Shown piece by piece: positions 47,898-60,557 of a stretch of 64,000 bases of DNA. The first letter of the stretch is position 1. Each line of letters opens with the position of its first letter. The notes below the pieces were generated by a model that was not told the origin of the DNA, made no database searches, and saw nothing but the letters and a program-made list of their open reading frames with translations. Both the position numbers and the translations under genes were made by a program. Source of the DNA: Begonia masoniana (taxonomy: Eukaryota; Streptophyta; Magnoliopsida; Cucurbitales; Begoniaceae); assembly GCA_022432975.1 (NCBI GenBank), contig CM039502.1, positions 18,609,453 through 18,673,452 of the forward strand. Reading direction: 5' to 3'.

Positions 47898-50800
47898 TGT
47901 AACGCCCAGTTTTACGGAATTTTCTAATTCCAATATAAAATGGTATTTTTGTAAATATGTCAAATTAAGTCCGTTAGGCGAACATAAAGTTTTAATGGAG
48001 CCTTAATGATTAATTGGAATTTATGGTGAAATATGAAGATTTGGAGAAAACGGACCGTTAGCTAAATAACAAAATAAGTGGAAAAACAAATAGAAAATCA
48101 TAAGGAAGGGCGAATGAGTAATTTTGCAAACCAAAATTTTAATAAAATCACAAAAACTCTCCCTCCCTCACACTTACACGGTTTTCCTCTGCGTTTTTCA
48201 CCTCCACGCGATTTCCCTCTCCTCCCGTGGCGATTCCTCTCTTCCGGCGACGATTCTTCTTCTCCGGCGACTCGATCCTTCACGTTTCTCCTTCGTCTTT
48301 GCTCCCTAGGTAAGGCTCTAAGCTTTTGGAGTGTTAGATTTTAATTTCTTAGGTTTAAACGGTTAGGATTTGTTTAGGATTTTCGTTGAAAATGCGGATT
48401 GAGGTTTAAAATTGATAGGTTTAGAGTAGTTACTCCTCTAATAGACGTATTGGTGGTTAATGGACGAAGTTAATCGATTTAGTGATAAATATTAGGGTTT
48501 GGGGTTGTTTGGAGGTTTGGAAAACTCCCTTAATGGAGGTTTTGAAATGTCGAGCACGAGTTGCTCGACAAAATGCCTCAATGAGTTAATTTAGAGTTTT
48601 AGGAGATTTCCTTAATTAGGATTTCGTTAGTTTGGAAGTTTAAGGGTTTAAACTCGGTTTTAAATGACAAATATTGTGTATTGCCATAGGTGAACAACGC
48701 TCGTGGATGGAGCTTAAATTGCAACGGACGTGGTGTAAGTCTTTGTGATTTGTTTGGCCGATTGGCCTACATCGTAAGAACAGTTGTTGATCGAGGATTT
48801 TGGTGAATTCTGATGCTTCGGGGAGAAAGGATGGGTAGTTTAGATTGATTGTGTATTAGAATGTTTTCCTAGGGTATTTTACGCATTATTCTATATTTTT
48901 ACTCGTATTGCACGATCCATGTTCATGCACCATGTTTTCGAAAAGCATAGAAAATGAATTTTCCGCATATGATTTCATGAAAAGGATAACGAAAAGGTAA
49001 TGAATGTAATGATGGTCACGTCGGTGGCGGTGGTTTAGACATGGCTGTCAGATGAAACATGTTTTCCCCCCGGTTAGATATGAGGGGCTATCTAATCGTG
49101 AGATGTGCCGCTCTTATCTAGCGAGAGTGAAGCCCCGGTGACATAAATGAAATGAATAGCGAAAAAGTAGGATGCATGATTTATAAACTGTACATGCATA
49201 GTATTCACGTAGACTTACTGAGCCTCTAGCTGTGTAGGTGATTTTGAGACAGGTGAGGAAGATATTCCTCCGCCTGAAGTCTAAGCAGGTTGAAGGAGAA
49301 TGCTCGCGGGAGTGTGCTGGGTAGTCGGTGCGCTTTTGACCCGTGGGGATGTAAGTAAACGTCTTGGGAACATTCGGGATGTTTAGGACTGATGGTGGAT
49401 TAGATAATATTTGTATAGTTAGAAACATTTTAGGATGCTTGGTTTCTGGATAGTTAATATTTGATGCTTGGTTGCGGAGTATGTTCATTTTGATGTTTCT
49501 GGAAATGGAGAATGTTATTTTTAATGTTTTGGAAGTTCTGAGTGAATGGTGTGAAAGTATAGGAGGAAATTGTATGGGTTACGGTTAAGTGTTTAATTGA
49601 TGTAAGCGGTAGATGAGCGGTGGATGTAAGCAGTATATTCTGTCGTTTAGTGATCGGCAGAAGTTTATATAAGTGTTTGATCAAAGTCAATCGGCAGATG
49701 TGTTCGGTTACTGTTGAGCGGTGGATGTGTTTAATTGATGTAAGCGATAGATGAGCGGTGGATGTAAGCAGTAGATTCTGTCATTTTGTGATCGGCAGAA
49801 GTTTATATAAGTGTTTGGGTCGAAGTGTACAGTGAATGTGAGCGGTAGAAGTGTACAGTGAATGTGAGCGGTAGAAGTGTACAGTGAATGTGAGCGGTAG
49901 AAGTGTACAGTGAATGTGAGCGGTAGAAGTGTACAGTGAATGTGAGCGGTAGAAGTGTACAGTGAATGTGAGCGGTAGAAGTGTACAGTGAATGTGAGCG
50001 GTAGAAGTGTACAGTGAATGTGAGCGGTAGAAGTGTACAGTGAATGTGAGCGGTAGAAGTGTACAGTGAATGTGAGCGGTAGAAGTGTACAGTGAATGTG
50101 AGCGGTAGAAGTGTACAGTGAATGTGAGCGGTAGAAGTGTACAGTGAATGTGAGCGGTAGAAGTGTACAGTGAATGTGAGCGGTAGAAGTGTACAGTGAA
50201 TGTGAGCGGTAGAAGTGTACAGTGAATGTGAGCGGTAGAAGTGTACAGTGAATGTGAGCGGTAGAAGTGTACAGTGAATGTGAGCGGTAGAAGTGTACAG
50301 TGAATGTGAGCGGTAGAAGTGAATAGTGGAGGTGAGCGGTAGAAGTGTACAGTGAATGTGAGCGGTAGAAGTGTACAGTGAATGTGAGCGGTAGAAGTGT
50401 ACAGTGAATGTGAGCGGTAGAAGTGTACAGTGAATGTGAGCGGTAGAAGTGTACAGTGAATGTGAGCGGTAGAAGTGTACAGTGAATGTGAGCGGTAGAA
50501 GTGTACAGTGAATGTGAGCGGTAGAAGTGTACAGTGAATGTGAGCGGTAGAAGTGTACAGTGAATGTGAGCGGTAGAAGTGTACAGTGAATGTGAGCGGT
50601 AGAAGTGTACAGTGAATGTGAGCGGTAGAAGTGTACAGTGAATGTGAGCGGTAGAAGTGTACAGTGAATGTGAGCGGTAGAAGTGTACAGTGAATGTGAG
50701 CGGTAGAAGTGTACAGTGAATGTGAGCGGTAGAAGTGTACAGTGAATGTGAGCGGTAGAAGTGTACAGTGAATGTGAGCGGTAGAAGTGTACAGTGAATA

Positions 50801-51471
50801 TGAGCGGTGGATGTGTTTAATTGATGTAAGCGATAGATGAGCGGTGGATGTAAGCAGTAGATTCTGTCATTTTGTGATCGGCAGAAGTTTATATAAGTGT
50901 TTGGTCAAATTCAATCGGTAGATGTGTTCGGTTACTGTTGAACGGTGGATGTGAGTGGTAGAAGTGTACAGTGAATGTGAGCGGTAGAAGTGTACAGTGA
51001 ATATGAGCGATGGATGTGTGCGATAGAAGTGTACAGTGAATGTGAGCGGTAGAAGTGTACAGTGAATATGAGCGGTGGATGTGATCAGCGGTGGATGTTG
51101 CTTGGCAGAAGTTGAGCGGTGGATGTGACCGGTAGAAGTGTACAGTGAATGTGAGCGGTAGAAGTGAATAGTGGAGGTGAGCGGTAGATGTGAACAAGAA
51201 AATTTTTGGGCTTGGGCCCTCTTTGCCCTTTGTTCAATTGACCGATTCCTCTTTTGTTTTTCAAGGTTTTATTTAAATGATTTTCTTTTAAATATGTTTC
51301 AACGGGTATACTTTAATTTAACGATTTAACGAAGGAGGTTCACTTGAGAATGTTTAAAAAGAAAAATTTTCACGGGAATTTAAGGGTTAAGTTTAAGGGT
51401 CGCTACACATTTAGGTTTATAAAAATTTAAATTTGTACAGTAAAATCGGGAATAGTTTAAGGGTCGCTACA
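47898..51471 (+). repeat. 5' LTR of the Gypsy element (3574 bp)
   Basis: Bounded by TGTAACGCCCAG and GGGTCGCTACA. It contains the 38-unit 26-bp minisatellite. Compared with the 3' LTR it keeps about 400 bp (49400-49810) that the other has lost or had replaced by minisatellite. Confidence 0.9.
49825..50812 (+). repeat. 26-bp minisatellite, 38 units, in the 5' LTR
   Basis: Units start GTGTACAGTGAATGTGAG at 49825 and recur every 26 bp; the last begins at 50787. Only unit 20 (from 50319) and the last unit clearly differ. Older, diverged relatives of the unit lie on both sides (49690-49820, 50813-51190). Confidence 0.95.
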
Positions 51472-51635
51472 GTATGGTATCAGAGACCCCGGGTTTTAAA
51501 AACGATTCTGTAAACTGCACGACTGCTTAGCCACTACGCAGACATCCTTCCTCAACTGTAAGTACGTTTTACTTTATTTTCTTGCTTTTGTTTCTTAGAA
51601 TTGTTTGTTTCAACCTTTATAGGAGTTATAGCAAA

Positions 51636-52413
51636 ATGGTTCAAGGTAGAGATGCTAGGGACGATGCTCTAGATAGGCTGACGGACTTGCTCGATCGTTA
51701 GGTCCAGCATATGGACCGACAAGCGCAACAAATCGAGAACTTAGTGAACCGAGAAAATCAGAGAGCCTGGGATATAGCCGTTCCGGACAACCACAGCATG
51801 GAGAGGTTTCAGAAGCCGGCCTCCAATATTCAACGGACAATCTACGGACCCCTCTATCGCTGAGGAGTGGGTTCGAACGATAGAGGACATGTTGGCGTAT
51901 GCCAAAGTGGACAATGCTGAAAAGGTCGCGTGCATCACTTTCCACCTGGCATTGGATGCCCGATCTTGGTGGGATTCTATTAAGGCGACGACGGACGTGA
52001 CATTGATGAGGTGGGAACGGTTTAAGACCGTGTTCTTTGATAAATATTCCAGCCGTACAGTTAGGGCGGTGAAGAGAGCTGAGTTTACGCAGCTGAAGCA
52101 GACCAGTACAGTTGCGGAGTATATTAGGAAGTTTGAAGCTTTATCTCGGTTTGCACCGCGCCTAGTCAGCGATAACGAAGACAAGGTGCAACAATTTATG
52201 GACGGACTAAACAGGGAGATTCGGAAGAACATTATAGTATCTGGCATTCTAGATGTGCCCTATGAGAACATTGCAGCGAAAGCCTTAGAGTTTGAGGCTG
52301 CAGAATTGACCTGTGTTAAACCTAGAGAGCCTGCTAAAGGCTTCTTTCGCGAGATCCAGCCTCAGGTACGGAATCGTGGCTGGCAACCCAGAGGACAGCA
52401 GCAACAACAATGA
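51636..52413 (+). pseudogene. Gypsy gag, broken
   Basis: It starts at ATG 51636. An in-frame TAG is at 51699, a one-base frameshift near 51815, and a TGA at 52411. The region from 51889 is a retrotransposon gag domain (ARSWWDSIKA, FKTVFFDKYS, LSRFAPRLV). Gag forms the particle that packages the RNA. The frame after 52413 continues into the zinc knuckles, so the TGA splits one original polyprotein. Confidence 0.85.
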
Positions 52414-52800
52414 GGCGTTAAAAGGCCTCATGAAGGAGGAAATGATCAAGGAAAAGGGAAGCAGGTTCAAGGGGCTACTCAGAAGCCTATTTGTCCTAAG
52501 TGCCAGAAGGAACATTTTGGCGAGTGTCGGATGGGTACCAACAACTGTTATAGATGCGGAGAGGTTGGCCATTATATCATGAACTGCCCGTTATTGTACC
52601 GAAATCAGCCAGGCAGAAATCAACAGGGCAGAGATCAGCGAAGAGTTATGCCGAGGATCTTCGCATTTATTGAGCCTGGAGATGTCGACAATGAGACTCA
52701 GCCATCTGTCATAGCAGGTACTATCTTAGTCATGGGTGTACCAGTATTTTCTTTGATAGATACGGGAGCTACGCACTCCTTCATTTCAATACTTGCATGA
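52414..52800 (+). pseudogene. Gypsy zinc knuckles and aspartic protease, broken
   Basis: Two CCHC-type knuckles are visible: CPKCQKEHFGEC and CYRCGEVGHYIMNC. The protease active site LIDTGATHSFIS is present at about 52755-52790. The frame ends at 52800, and downstream homology resumes in another frame, so a frameshift lies near 52795. Confidence 0.82.
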
Positions 52801-55800
52801 TTAGATTGAGGCTAGTATCTGAGTTGGCCAAGTATGAGTATAGAGTGATGCTGCCTTCGGGAGCTCTTATGCAATCTGATCGTGTCTTCCAAGGCAACGT
52901 TGTCTCGGTAGGGATTAATACCCTCTACGCTTGCCTGATAGTTATGAGCATAGAGCGTCTGGGGATGGATTGACTTTCACGTCACTTCGCCACCATTGAC
53001 TATCGATCCGGGTTGGTTACTTTTTGGCCTCCAAATAAGGAAGAGTTCTCATATCAGGCATTAAATAGGTCAAGTGGGTCACCTATTTCTTATTCTATGA
53101 AGGTTCAATAGCGGTTTAAGGGCGAATGCTCTGTTTATCTGGCTACCGTGATTGATACTCGGTTGCTCAGCGAGGTAAAACTAAAGGACCTTTCAGTAGT
53201 TAGAGAATTCTCTGAGATCTTTCTCGATGATCTTCCCGGATTACCATCGGACAGAGAGATTGAGTTTGTGATTGATCTGTATCCAGACTCTGCACCTGTG
53301 TCAAAGAATCCTTATAGACTGGCACCTGCTGAATTAAAGGAGCTGAAGTCTCAGTTGGAAGAGTTGTTAGACAAGGGGTTCATTCGACCTAGTTTCTCTC
53401 CTTGGGGTGCGCCAGTTTTGTTTGTCAAAAAGAAGGACGGAACTCTCCGAATGTGCGTCGATTATAGAGAGCTGAATAAGCTAACGGTGAAGAATAAGTA
53501 TCCACTGCCCTGGATTGACGACCTGTTTAATCAACTGCAGGGTGCCCGAGTGTTTTCGAGGATTGACCTACGCTCGGGTTATTATCAGTTGAAGGTCTGG
53601 AGAGAGGATGTTCAGAAAACGGCCTTCCGAACAAGGTATGGACATTACGAATTTCTTGTGATGTCCTTTGGACTTACGAATGCTCCTGCAGCGTTTATGG
53701 ACTTGATGAACCGTGTGTTTAAGGAGTATTTAGACAAGTTTGTTGTCGTCTTCATTGATGACATCTTAATCTATTCAAAGACAAAGGAAGAGCACGAGGA
53801 GCATTTGCAAATTGTTCTGAAGGTTTTGTGCCAACATCAATTGTATCCGAAGTTCTCTAAGTGCGAGTTTTGGCTTGATCGGATTAGTTTTCTCGGCCAT
53901 ATCAAATCTCAGGAGGGAATTTCGGTGGATCCGACAAAGATTGAAGTTGTCAGGGATTGGCCACAGCCTAAAAATGTGCAAGAGGTACGAGGAGTTCTCG
54001 GATTGGTTGGATATTACAGGAAGTTCATTGAGGGGTTTTCAAAGATAGCAGTCCCTCTATCCTGGTTGACGAGGAAAAATGAGAAGTTTGTATGGTCGCC
54101 CGCTTGTGAAAAGAGTTTTGTGGATCTGAAACAGAGATTGACTACTGCTCCAGTTCTGACACTGTCAGTTGAGGGTGATAAATTCAGTATTTACTGCGAC
54201 GCCTCAAGAATCGGACTTGGTTATGTGTTGATGCAGGAAGGTAGAGTTATTGCTTATGCTTCTCGGCAGTTAAAGCCGTACGAGCAGAATTATCTGACAA
54301 ACGATCTTGAGCTTGCAGCGGTTGTCTTTGCATTAAATATCTGGAGACACTATCTGTGTGGGCAGCAGTGTGAGGTGTTCTCAGATCACAGGAGTTTAAA
54401 GTATCTGTTTACACAGAAAGAGCTTAATATGCGACAGCGAAGGTGGTTGGAGTTCGTTAAAGATTACGACTTTGAGATTAAATACCACCCGGGGAAGGCG
54501 AATAAAGTCGCTGATGCCTTGAGCAGAATGCCTACTGCGAGTCAGCCTTCACTTGCAGCAATGTCGGTGATGTTGAGGTCTGAGATTGAGAAGTTCGATG
54601 TGGAGATTGTGACAGAGTTGTCCAGCATGCTCACCAACATTTTTCTTAGACTGACGATCTTGGACAGGATACGAGAAGCTCAACAGAAGGATTTGGAGTG
54701 TGAGAGGCATCGAATGAGCATGACATCTGAAGGTTCGTCTGATTTCAACCTAACAGATGAAGGAGTATTGAAATTTCGGCACAGGTGGTACGTGCCTAGC
54801 GATGATGAGCTGAAGAGAGAGATCTTAATCGAGGCACACTCCTCGGCATACTCAGTGCATCCGGAGAGCACAAAAATGTATAGAGACTTGAGACAACATT
54901 TCTGGTGGCCGAACATGAAGAGAGAGATTGCCAGGTACGTGGAAACCTGTTTGGTTTGCCAACAGGTCAAGGCAGAACATCAAAGGCCAGCCGGAACTTT
55001 ACAGCCACTGCTGATTCTGGAGTGGAAATGGGAGCAAATCTCCATGAATTTCATAGTGGGACTCCCGAGAACGACAAAGGGGCACGATGGTATCTGGGTG
55101 ATAGTGGACCGTTTGACAAAGACGGCCCACTTCCTGCCAGTGAAAATGACCTATTCTATGGATCAGGTAGCTGAGCTGTATGTGCATGAGATCGTCAGGC
55201 TACACGGAGTGCCCATCTCGATTGTCTCCGATAGAGATGTCAGGTTTACTTCAAAGTTCTGGAAGAGTTTGCATAAGGCCATGGGAACCCAGTTGAATTT
55301 TAGCACGGCGTTTCATCCTCAGACTGACGAAAAGACAGAAAGAACAAATCAGATTTTTGAGGATATGCTTAGAGCTTGCGTGCTGGAGTTTCAGGGCTCG
55401 TGGAGTCGATATTTGCCCTTAATTGAGTTCTCTTACGACAACAGCTTCCAGGCTACGATTGGCATGGCACCGTACGAGGCATTGTATGGTCGAAAGTGTA
55501 GGTCTCTGCTATACTGGGATGAGGTTGGTGAAGCTAGTATAATCGGCCCAGATATTTTGCAGCAAACAGCTAAGAAGATCGCTGTTATCAGACAACGTAT
55601 AGAGATAGCACAGAGCCGCCAAAAGAGCTATGCTGAAATCTGACGGAGAGAATTGCAGTTTAAGGAAGGTGACGAAGTGTACTTAAAGATTTCTCCGTTC
55701 AAAGGCGTTATGCGGTTCGGAAGGAGAGACAAGTTGAACCCTCGTTTTATTGGGCCCTTTCCTATTTTGAAGAGGATCGGGATTATGGCGTACAGGTTAC

Positions 55801-56084
55801 AGCTTCCCACATCCATGGAAGGTATTCACGACGTATTTTATGTGTCCATGCTCAGAAAATGCGTGCGTGATCCATCACACGTCGTTGAAACAAGAGAGAT
55901 CGAAGTGCAACCGACGCTGACCTATGAGGAAAAGCTGGTACAAATTCTAGAGTCATCTATCAAGGTACTACGCAACAAAGAGATTCCGCTAGTCAAAGTC
56001 CTATGGCGGAACCACGATGTAGAGGAAGCTACTTGGGAGCGGCAACAGGATATGATGTCGAAATATCCTGAACTATTTGTTTGA
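52796..56084 (+). pseudogene. Gypsy pol: RT, RNase H, integrase and chromodomain, broken
   Basis: One frame runs from about 52796 to 56084 with stops at 52971 (TGA), 53109 (TAG) and 55641 (TGA). The longest open part is 53148-55643, 831 codons. [15 protein letters not shown] and [10 protein letters not shown] (about residues 201-210). RNase [12 protein letters not shown], ending [14 protein letters not shown]. Integrase: zinc-finger region with CLVCQ, then VSDRDVRF and ERTNQ. The expected first catalytic Asp of the DDE triad is Asn (codon 55047-55049, MNFIVGLP). After the last stop comes FIGPFPILKRIG and a chromodomain-type end, VLWRNHDVEEATWE, typical of the Tekay clade. Confidence 0.9.
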
Positions 56085-57664
56085 TCAAAATTTGAGGACA
56101 ATTTAAATAAGGTGGATGAAATGTAACGCCCGGTTTTACGGAATTTTGTAATTCCAATATAAAATGGTATTTTTGTAAATATGTCAAATTAAGTCCGTTA
56201 GGCGAACAGAAAGTTTTAATGGAGCCTTAATGATTAATTGGAATTTATGGTGAAATATGAAGATTTGGAGAAAACGGACCGTTAGCTAAATAACGAAATA
56301 AGTGGAAAAACAAATAGAAAATCAAAAGGAAGGGCGAATGAGTACTTTTGCAAACCAAAATTTTAATAAAATCACAAAAACTCTCCCTCCCTCACACTTA
56401 CACGATTTTCCTCTGCGTTTTTCACCTCCACGCGATTTCGCTCTCCTCCCGTGGCGATTCCTCTTTTCCGGCGACGATTCTTCTTCTCCAGCGACTCGAT
56501 CCTTCACGTTTCTCCTTTGTCTTTGCTCTCTAGGTAAGGCTCTAAGCTTTTGGAGTGTTAGATTTTAATTTCTAAGGTTTAAACGGTTAGGGTTCATTTA
56601 GGGTTTTCGTTGAAAACGCGGATTGAGATTTAAAATTGATAGGTTTAGAGTAGTTATGCCTCTAATAGACGTATTGGTGGTTAATGGACGAAGTTAATCG
56701 ATTTAGTGATAAATATTAGGGTTTGGGGTTGTTTGGAGGTTTGGAAAACTCCCTTAATGGAGGTTTTGAAATGTCGAGCACGAGTTACTCGACAAAATGC
56801 CTCAATGAGTTAATTTAGAGTTTTAGGAGATTTCCTTAGTTAGGATTTCGTTAGTTTGGAAGTTTAAGGGTTTAAACTCGGTTTTAAATGACAAATGTTG
56901 TGTATTGCCATAGGTGAACAACGCTCGTGGACGGAGCTTAAATTGCAACGGACGCGATGTAAGTCTTTGTGATTTGTTTGGCCGATTGGCTTACACCGTA
57001 AGAACAGTTGTTGATCGAGGATTTTGGTGAATTCTGATGCTTCGGGGAGATAGGACGGGTAGTTTAAATTGATTGCGTATTAGAATGTTTTCCTAGGGTA
57101 TTTTACGCATTATTCTATATTTTTACTCGTATTGCATGATCCATGTTCATGCACCATGTTTTCGAAAAGCATAGAAAATAAATTTTCCGCATATGATTTC
57201 ATGAAAAGGATAACGAAAAGGTAATGAATGTAATGATGGTCACGTCGGTGGTGGTGGTTCAGACATGGTTGTCAGATGAAGCATCTTTTCCCCTCGGTTA
57301 GATACAAGGGGCTATCCAATCGTGGGATGTGCCGCTCCTATCTAGCGAGAGTGAAGCCCCGGTGACATAAATGAAATGAATAGCGAAAAGGTAGGATGCA
57401 TGATTTATAAACTGGTACATGCATAGCATTCATGTGCATTCACGTAAACTTACTGAGCCTCTAGCTCACATTTTATTTTCTATGGTGTAGGTGATTTTGA
57501 GACAGGTGAGGATGATATTCCTCTGCCTGAAGTCTAAGCAGGTTGAAGAAGAATGCTCGCGGGAGTGTGCTGGGCAGTCGATGCGCTGTTGACCTATGAG
57601 GATGTAAGTAAACGTCTTGGGAACATTTCAGGATGTTGGATTGATGGTGGAATTAGCGGTAGAA

Positions 57665-59848
57665 GTGTACAGTGAATGTGAGCGGTAGAAGTGTACAGTG
57701 AATGTGAGCGGTAGAAGTGTACAGTGAATGTGAGCGGTAGAAGTGTACAGTGAATGTGAGCGGTAGAAGTGTACAGTGAATGTGAGCGGTAGAAGTGTAC
57801 AGTGAATGTGAGCGGTAGAAGTGTACAGTGAATGTGAGCGGTAGAAGTGTACAGTGAATGTGAGCGGTAGAAGTGTACAGTGAATGTGAGCGGTAGAAGT
57901 GTACAGTGAATGTGAGCGGTAGAAGTGTACAGTGAATGTGAGCGGTAGAAGTGTACAGTGAATGTGAGCGGTAGAAGTGTACAGTGAATGTGAGCGGTAG
58001 AAGTGTACAGTGAATGTGAGCGGTAGAAGTGTACAGTGAATGTGAGCGGTAGAAGTGTACAGTGAATGTGAGCGGTAGAAGTGTACAGTGAATGTGAGCG
58101 GTAGAAGTGTACAGTGAATGTGAGCGGTAGAAGTGTACAGTGAATGTGAGCGGTAGAAGTGTACAGTGAATGTGAGCGGTAGAAGTGTACAGTGAATGTG
58201 AGCGGTAGAAGTGTACAGTGAATGTGAGCGGTAGAAGTGTACAGTGAATGTGAGCGGTAGAAGTGTACAGTGAATGTGAGCGGTAGAAGTGTACAGTGAA
58301 TGTGAGCGGTAGAAGTGTACAGTGAATGTGAGCGGTAGAAGTGTACAGTGAATGTGAGCGGTAGAAGTGTACAGTGAATGTGAGCGGTAGAAGTGTACAG
58401 TGAATGTGAGCGGTAGAAGTGTACAGTGAATGTGAGCGGTAGAAGTGTACAGTGAATGTGAGCGGTAGAAGTGTACAGTGAATGTGAGCGGTAGAAGTGT
58501 ACAGTGAATGTGAGCGGTAGAAGTGTACAGTGAATGTGAGCGGTAGAAGTGTACAGTGAATGTGAGCGGTAGAAGTGTACAGTGAATGTGAGCGGTAGAA
58601 GTGTACAGTGAATGTGAGCGGTAGAAGTGTACAGTGAATGTGAGCGGTAGAAGTGTACAGTGAATGTGAGCGGTAGAAGTGTACAGTGAATGTGAGCGGT
58701 AGAAGTGTACAGTGAATGTGAGCGGTAGAAGTGTACAGTGAATGTGAGCGGTAGAAGTGTACAGTGAATGTGAGCGGTAGAAGTGTACAGTGAATGTGAG
58801 CGGTAGAAGTGTACAGTGAATGTGAGCGGTAGAAGTGTACAGTGAATGTGAGCGGTAGAAGTGTACAGTGAATGTGAGCGGTAGAAGTGTACAGTGAATG
58901 TGAGCGGTAGAAGTGTACAGTGAATGTGAGCGGTAGAAGTGTACAGTGAATGTGAGCGGTAGAAGTGTACAGTGAATGTGAGCGGTAGAAGTGTACAGTG
59001 AATGTGAGCGGTAGAAGTGTACAGTGAATGTGAGCGGTAGAAGTGTACAGTGAATGTGAGCGGTAGAAGTGTACAGTGAATGTGAGCGGTAGAAGTGTAC
59101 AGTGAATGTGAGCGGTAGAAGTGTACAGTGAATGTGAGCGGTAGAAGTGTACAGTGAATGTGAGCGGTAGAAGTGTACAGTGAATGTGAGCGGTAGAAGT
59201 GTACAGTGAATGTGAGCGGTAGAAGTGTACAGTGAATGTGAGCGGTAGAAGTGTACAGTGAATGTGAGCGGTAGAAGTGTACAGTGAATGTGAGCGGTAG
59301 AAGTGTACAGTGAATGTGAGCGGTAGAAGTGTACAGTGAATGTGAGCGGTAGAAGTGTACAGTGAATGTGAGCGGTAGAAGTGTACAGTGAATGTGAGCG
59401 GTAGAAGTGTACAGTGAATGTGAGCGGTAGAAGTGTACAGTGAATGTGAGCGGTAGAAGTGTACAGTGAATGTGAGCGGTAGAAGTGTACAGTGAATGTG
59501 AGCGGTAGAAGTGTACAGTGAATGTGAGCGGTAGAAGTGTACAGTGAATGTGAGCGGTAGAAGTGTACAGTGAATGTGAGCGGTAGAAGTGTACAGTGAA
59601 TGTGAGCGGTAGAAGTGTACAGTGAATGTGAGCGGTAGAAGTGTACAGTGAATGTGAGCGGTAGAAGTGTACAGTGAATGTGAGCGGTAGAAGTGTACAG
59701 TGAATGTGAGCGGTAGAAGTGTACAGTGAATGTGAGCGGTAGAAGTGTACAGTGAATGTGAGCGGTAGAAGTGTACAGTGAATGTGAGCGGTAGAAGTGT
59801 ACAGTGAATGTGAGCGGTAGAAGTGTACAGTGAATATGAGCGGTGGAT
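57665..59848 (+). repeat. 26-bp minisatellite, 84 units, in the 3' LTR
   Basis: Same unit as in the 5' LTR. The first begins at 57665, the last at 59823; all are at strict 26-bp spacing with essentially no variants except the last unit (GAATATGAG). Confidence 0.96.
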
Positions 59849-60063
59849 GTAAGCAGTAGATTCTGTCGTTTTGTGATCGGTAGAAGTTTATATAAGTGTT
59901 TGGTCAAAGTCAATCGGCAGATGTGTTCGGTTACTGTTGAGCGGTGGATGTAAGCAGTAGATTCTGTCGTTTTGTGATTGGCAGAAGTTTATATAAGTGT
60001 TTGGTCAAAGTCAATTGGCAAATGTGTTCTGTTACTGTTGAGCAGTGGATGTGAGCGGTAGAA

Positions 60064-60557
60064 GTGTACAGTGAATGTGAGCGGTAGAAGTGTACAGTGA
60101 ATGTGAGCGGTAGAAGTGTACAGTGAATGTGAGCGGTAGAAGTGTACAGTGAATGTGAGCGGTAGAAGTGTACAGTGAATGTGAGCGGTAGAAGTGTACA
60201 GTGAATGTGAGCGGTAGAAGTGTACAGTGAATGTGAGCGGTAGAAGTGTACAGTGAATGTGAGCGGTAGAAGTGTACAGTGAATGTGAGCGGTAGAAGTG
60301 TACAGTGAATGTGAGCGGTAGAAGTGTACAGTGAATGTGAGCGGTAGAAGTGTACAGTGAATGTGAGCGGTAGAAGTGTACAGTGAATGTGAGCGGTAGA
60401 AGTGTACAGTGAATGTGAGCGGTAGAAGTGTACAGTGAATGTGAGCGGTAGAAGTGTACAGTGAATGTGAGCGGTAGAAGTGTACAGTGAATGTGAGCGG
60501 TAGAAGTGTACAGTGAATGTGAGCGGTAGAAGTGTACAGTGAATATGAGCGGTGGAT
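60064..60557 (+). repeat. 26-bp minisatellite, 19 units, second array in the 3' LTR
   Basis: First unit at 60064, last at 60532, no variants but the last. Separated from the 84-unit array by about 215 bp of diverged related sequence. Confidence 0.95.

Noticed and set aside
48078..48344. 88-codon ORF, also at 56302-56568
   Set aside because: It lies in the LTR leader (repeated in both LTRs); no recognisable domain. Probably non-coding leader.
49825..50812. CRISPR-like array
   Set aside because: Units are contiguous with no spacers, and the genome is plant nuclear.
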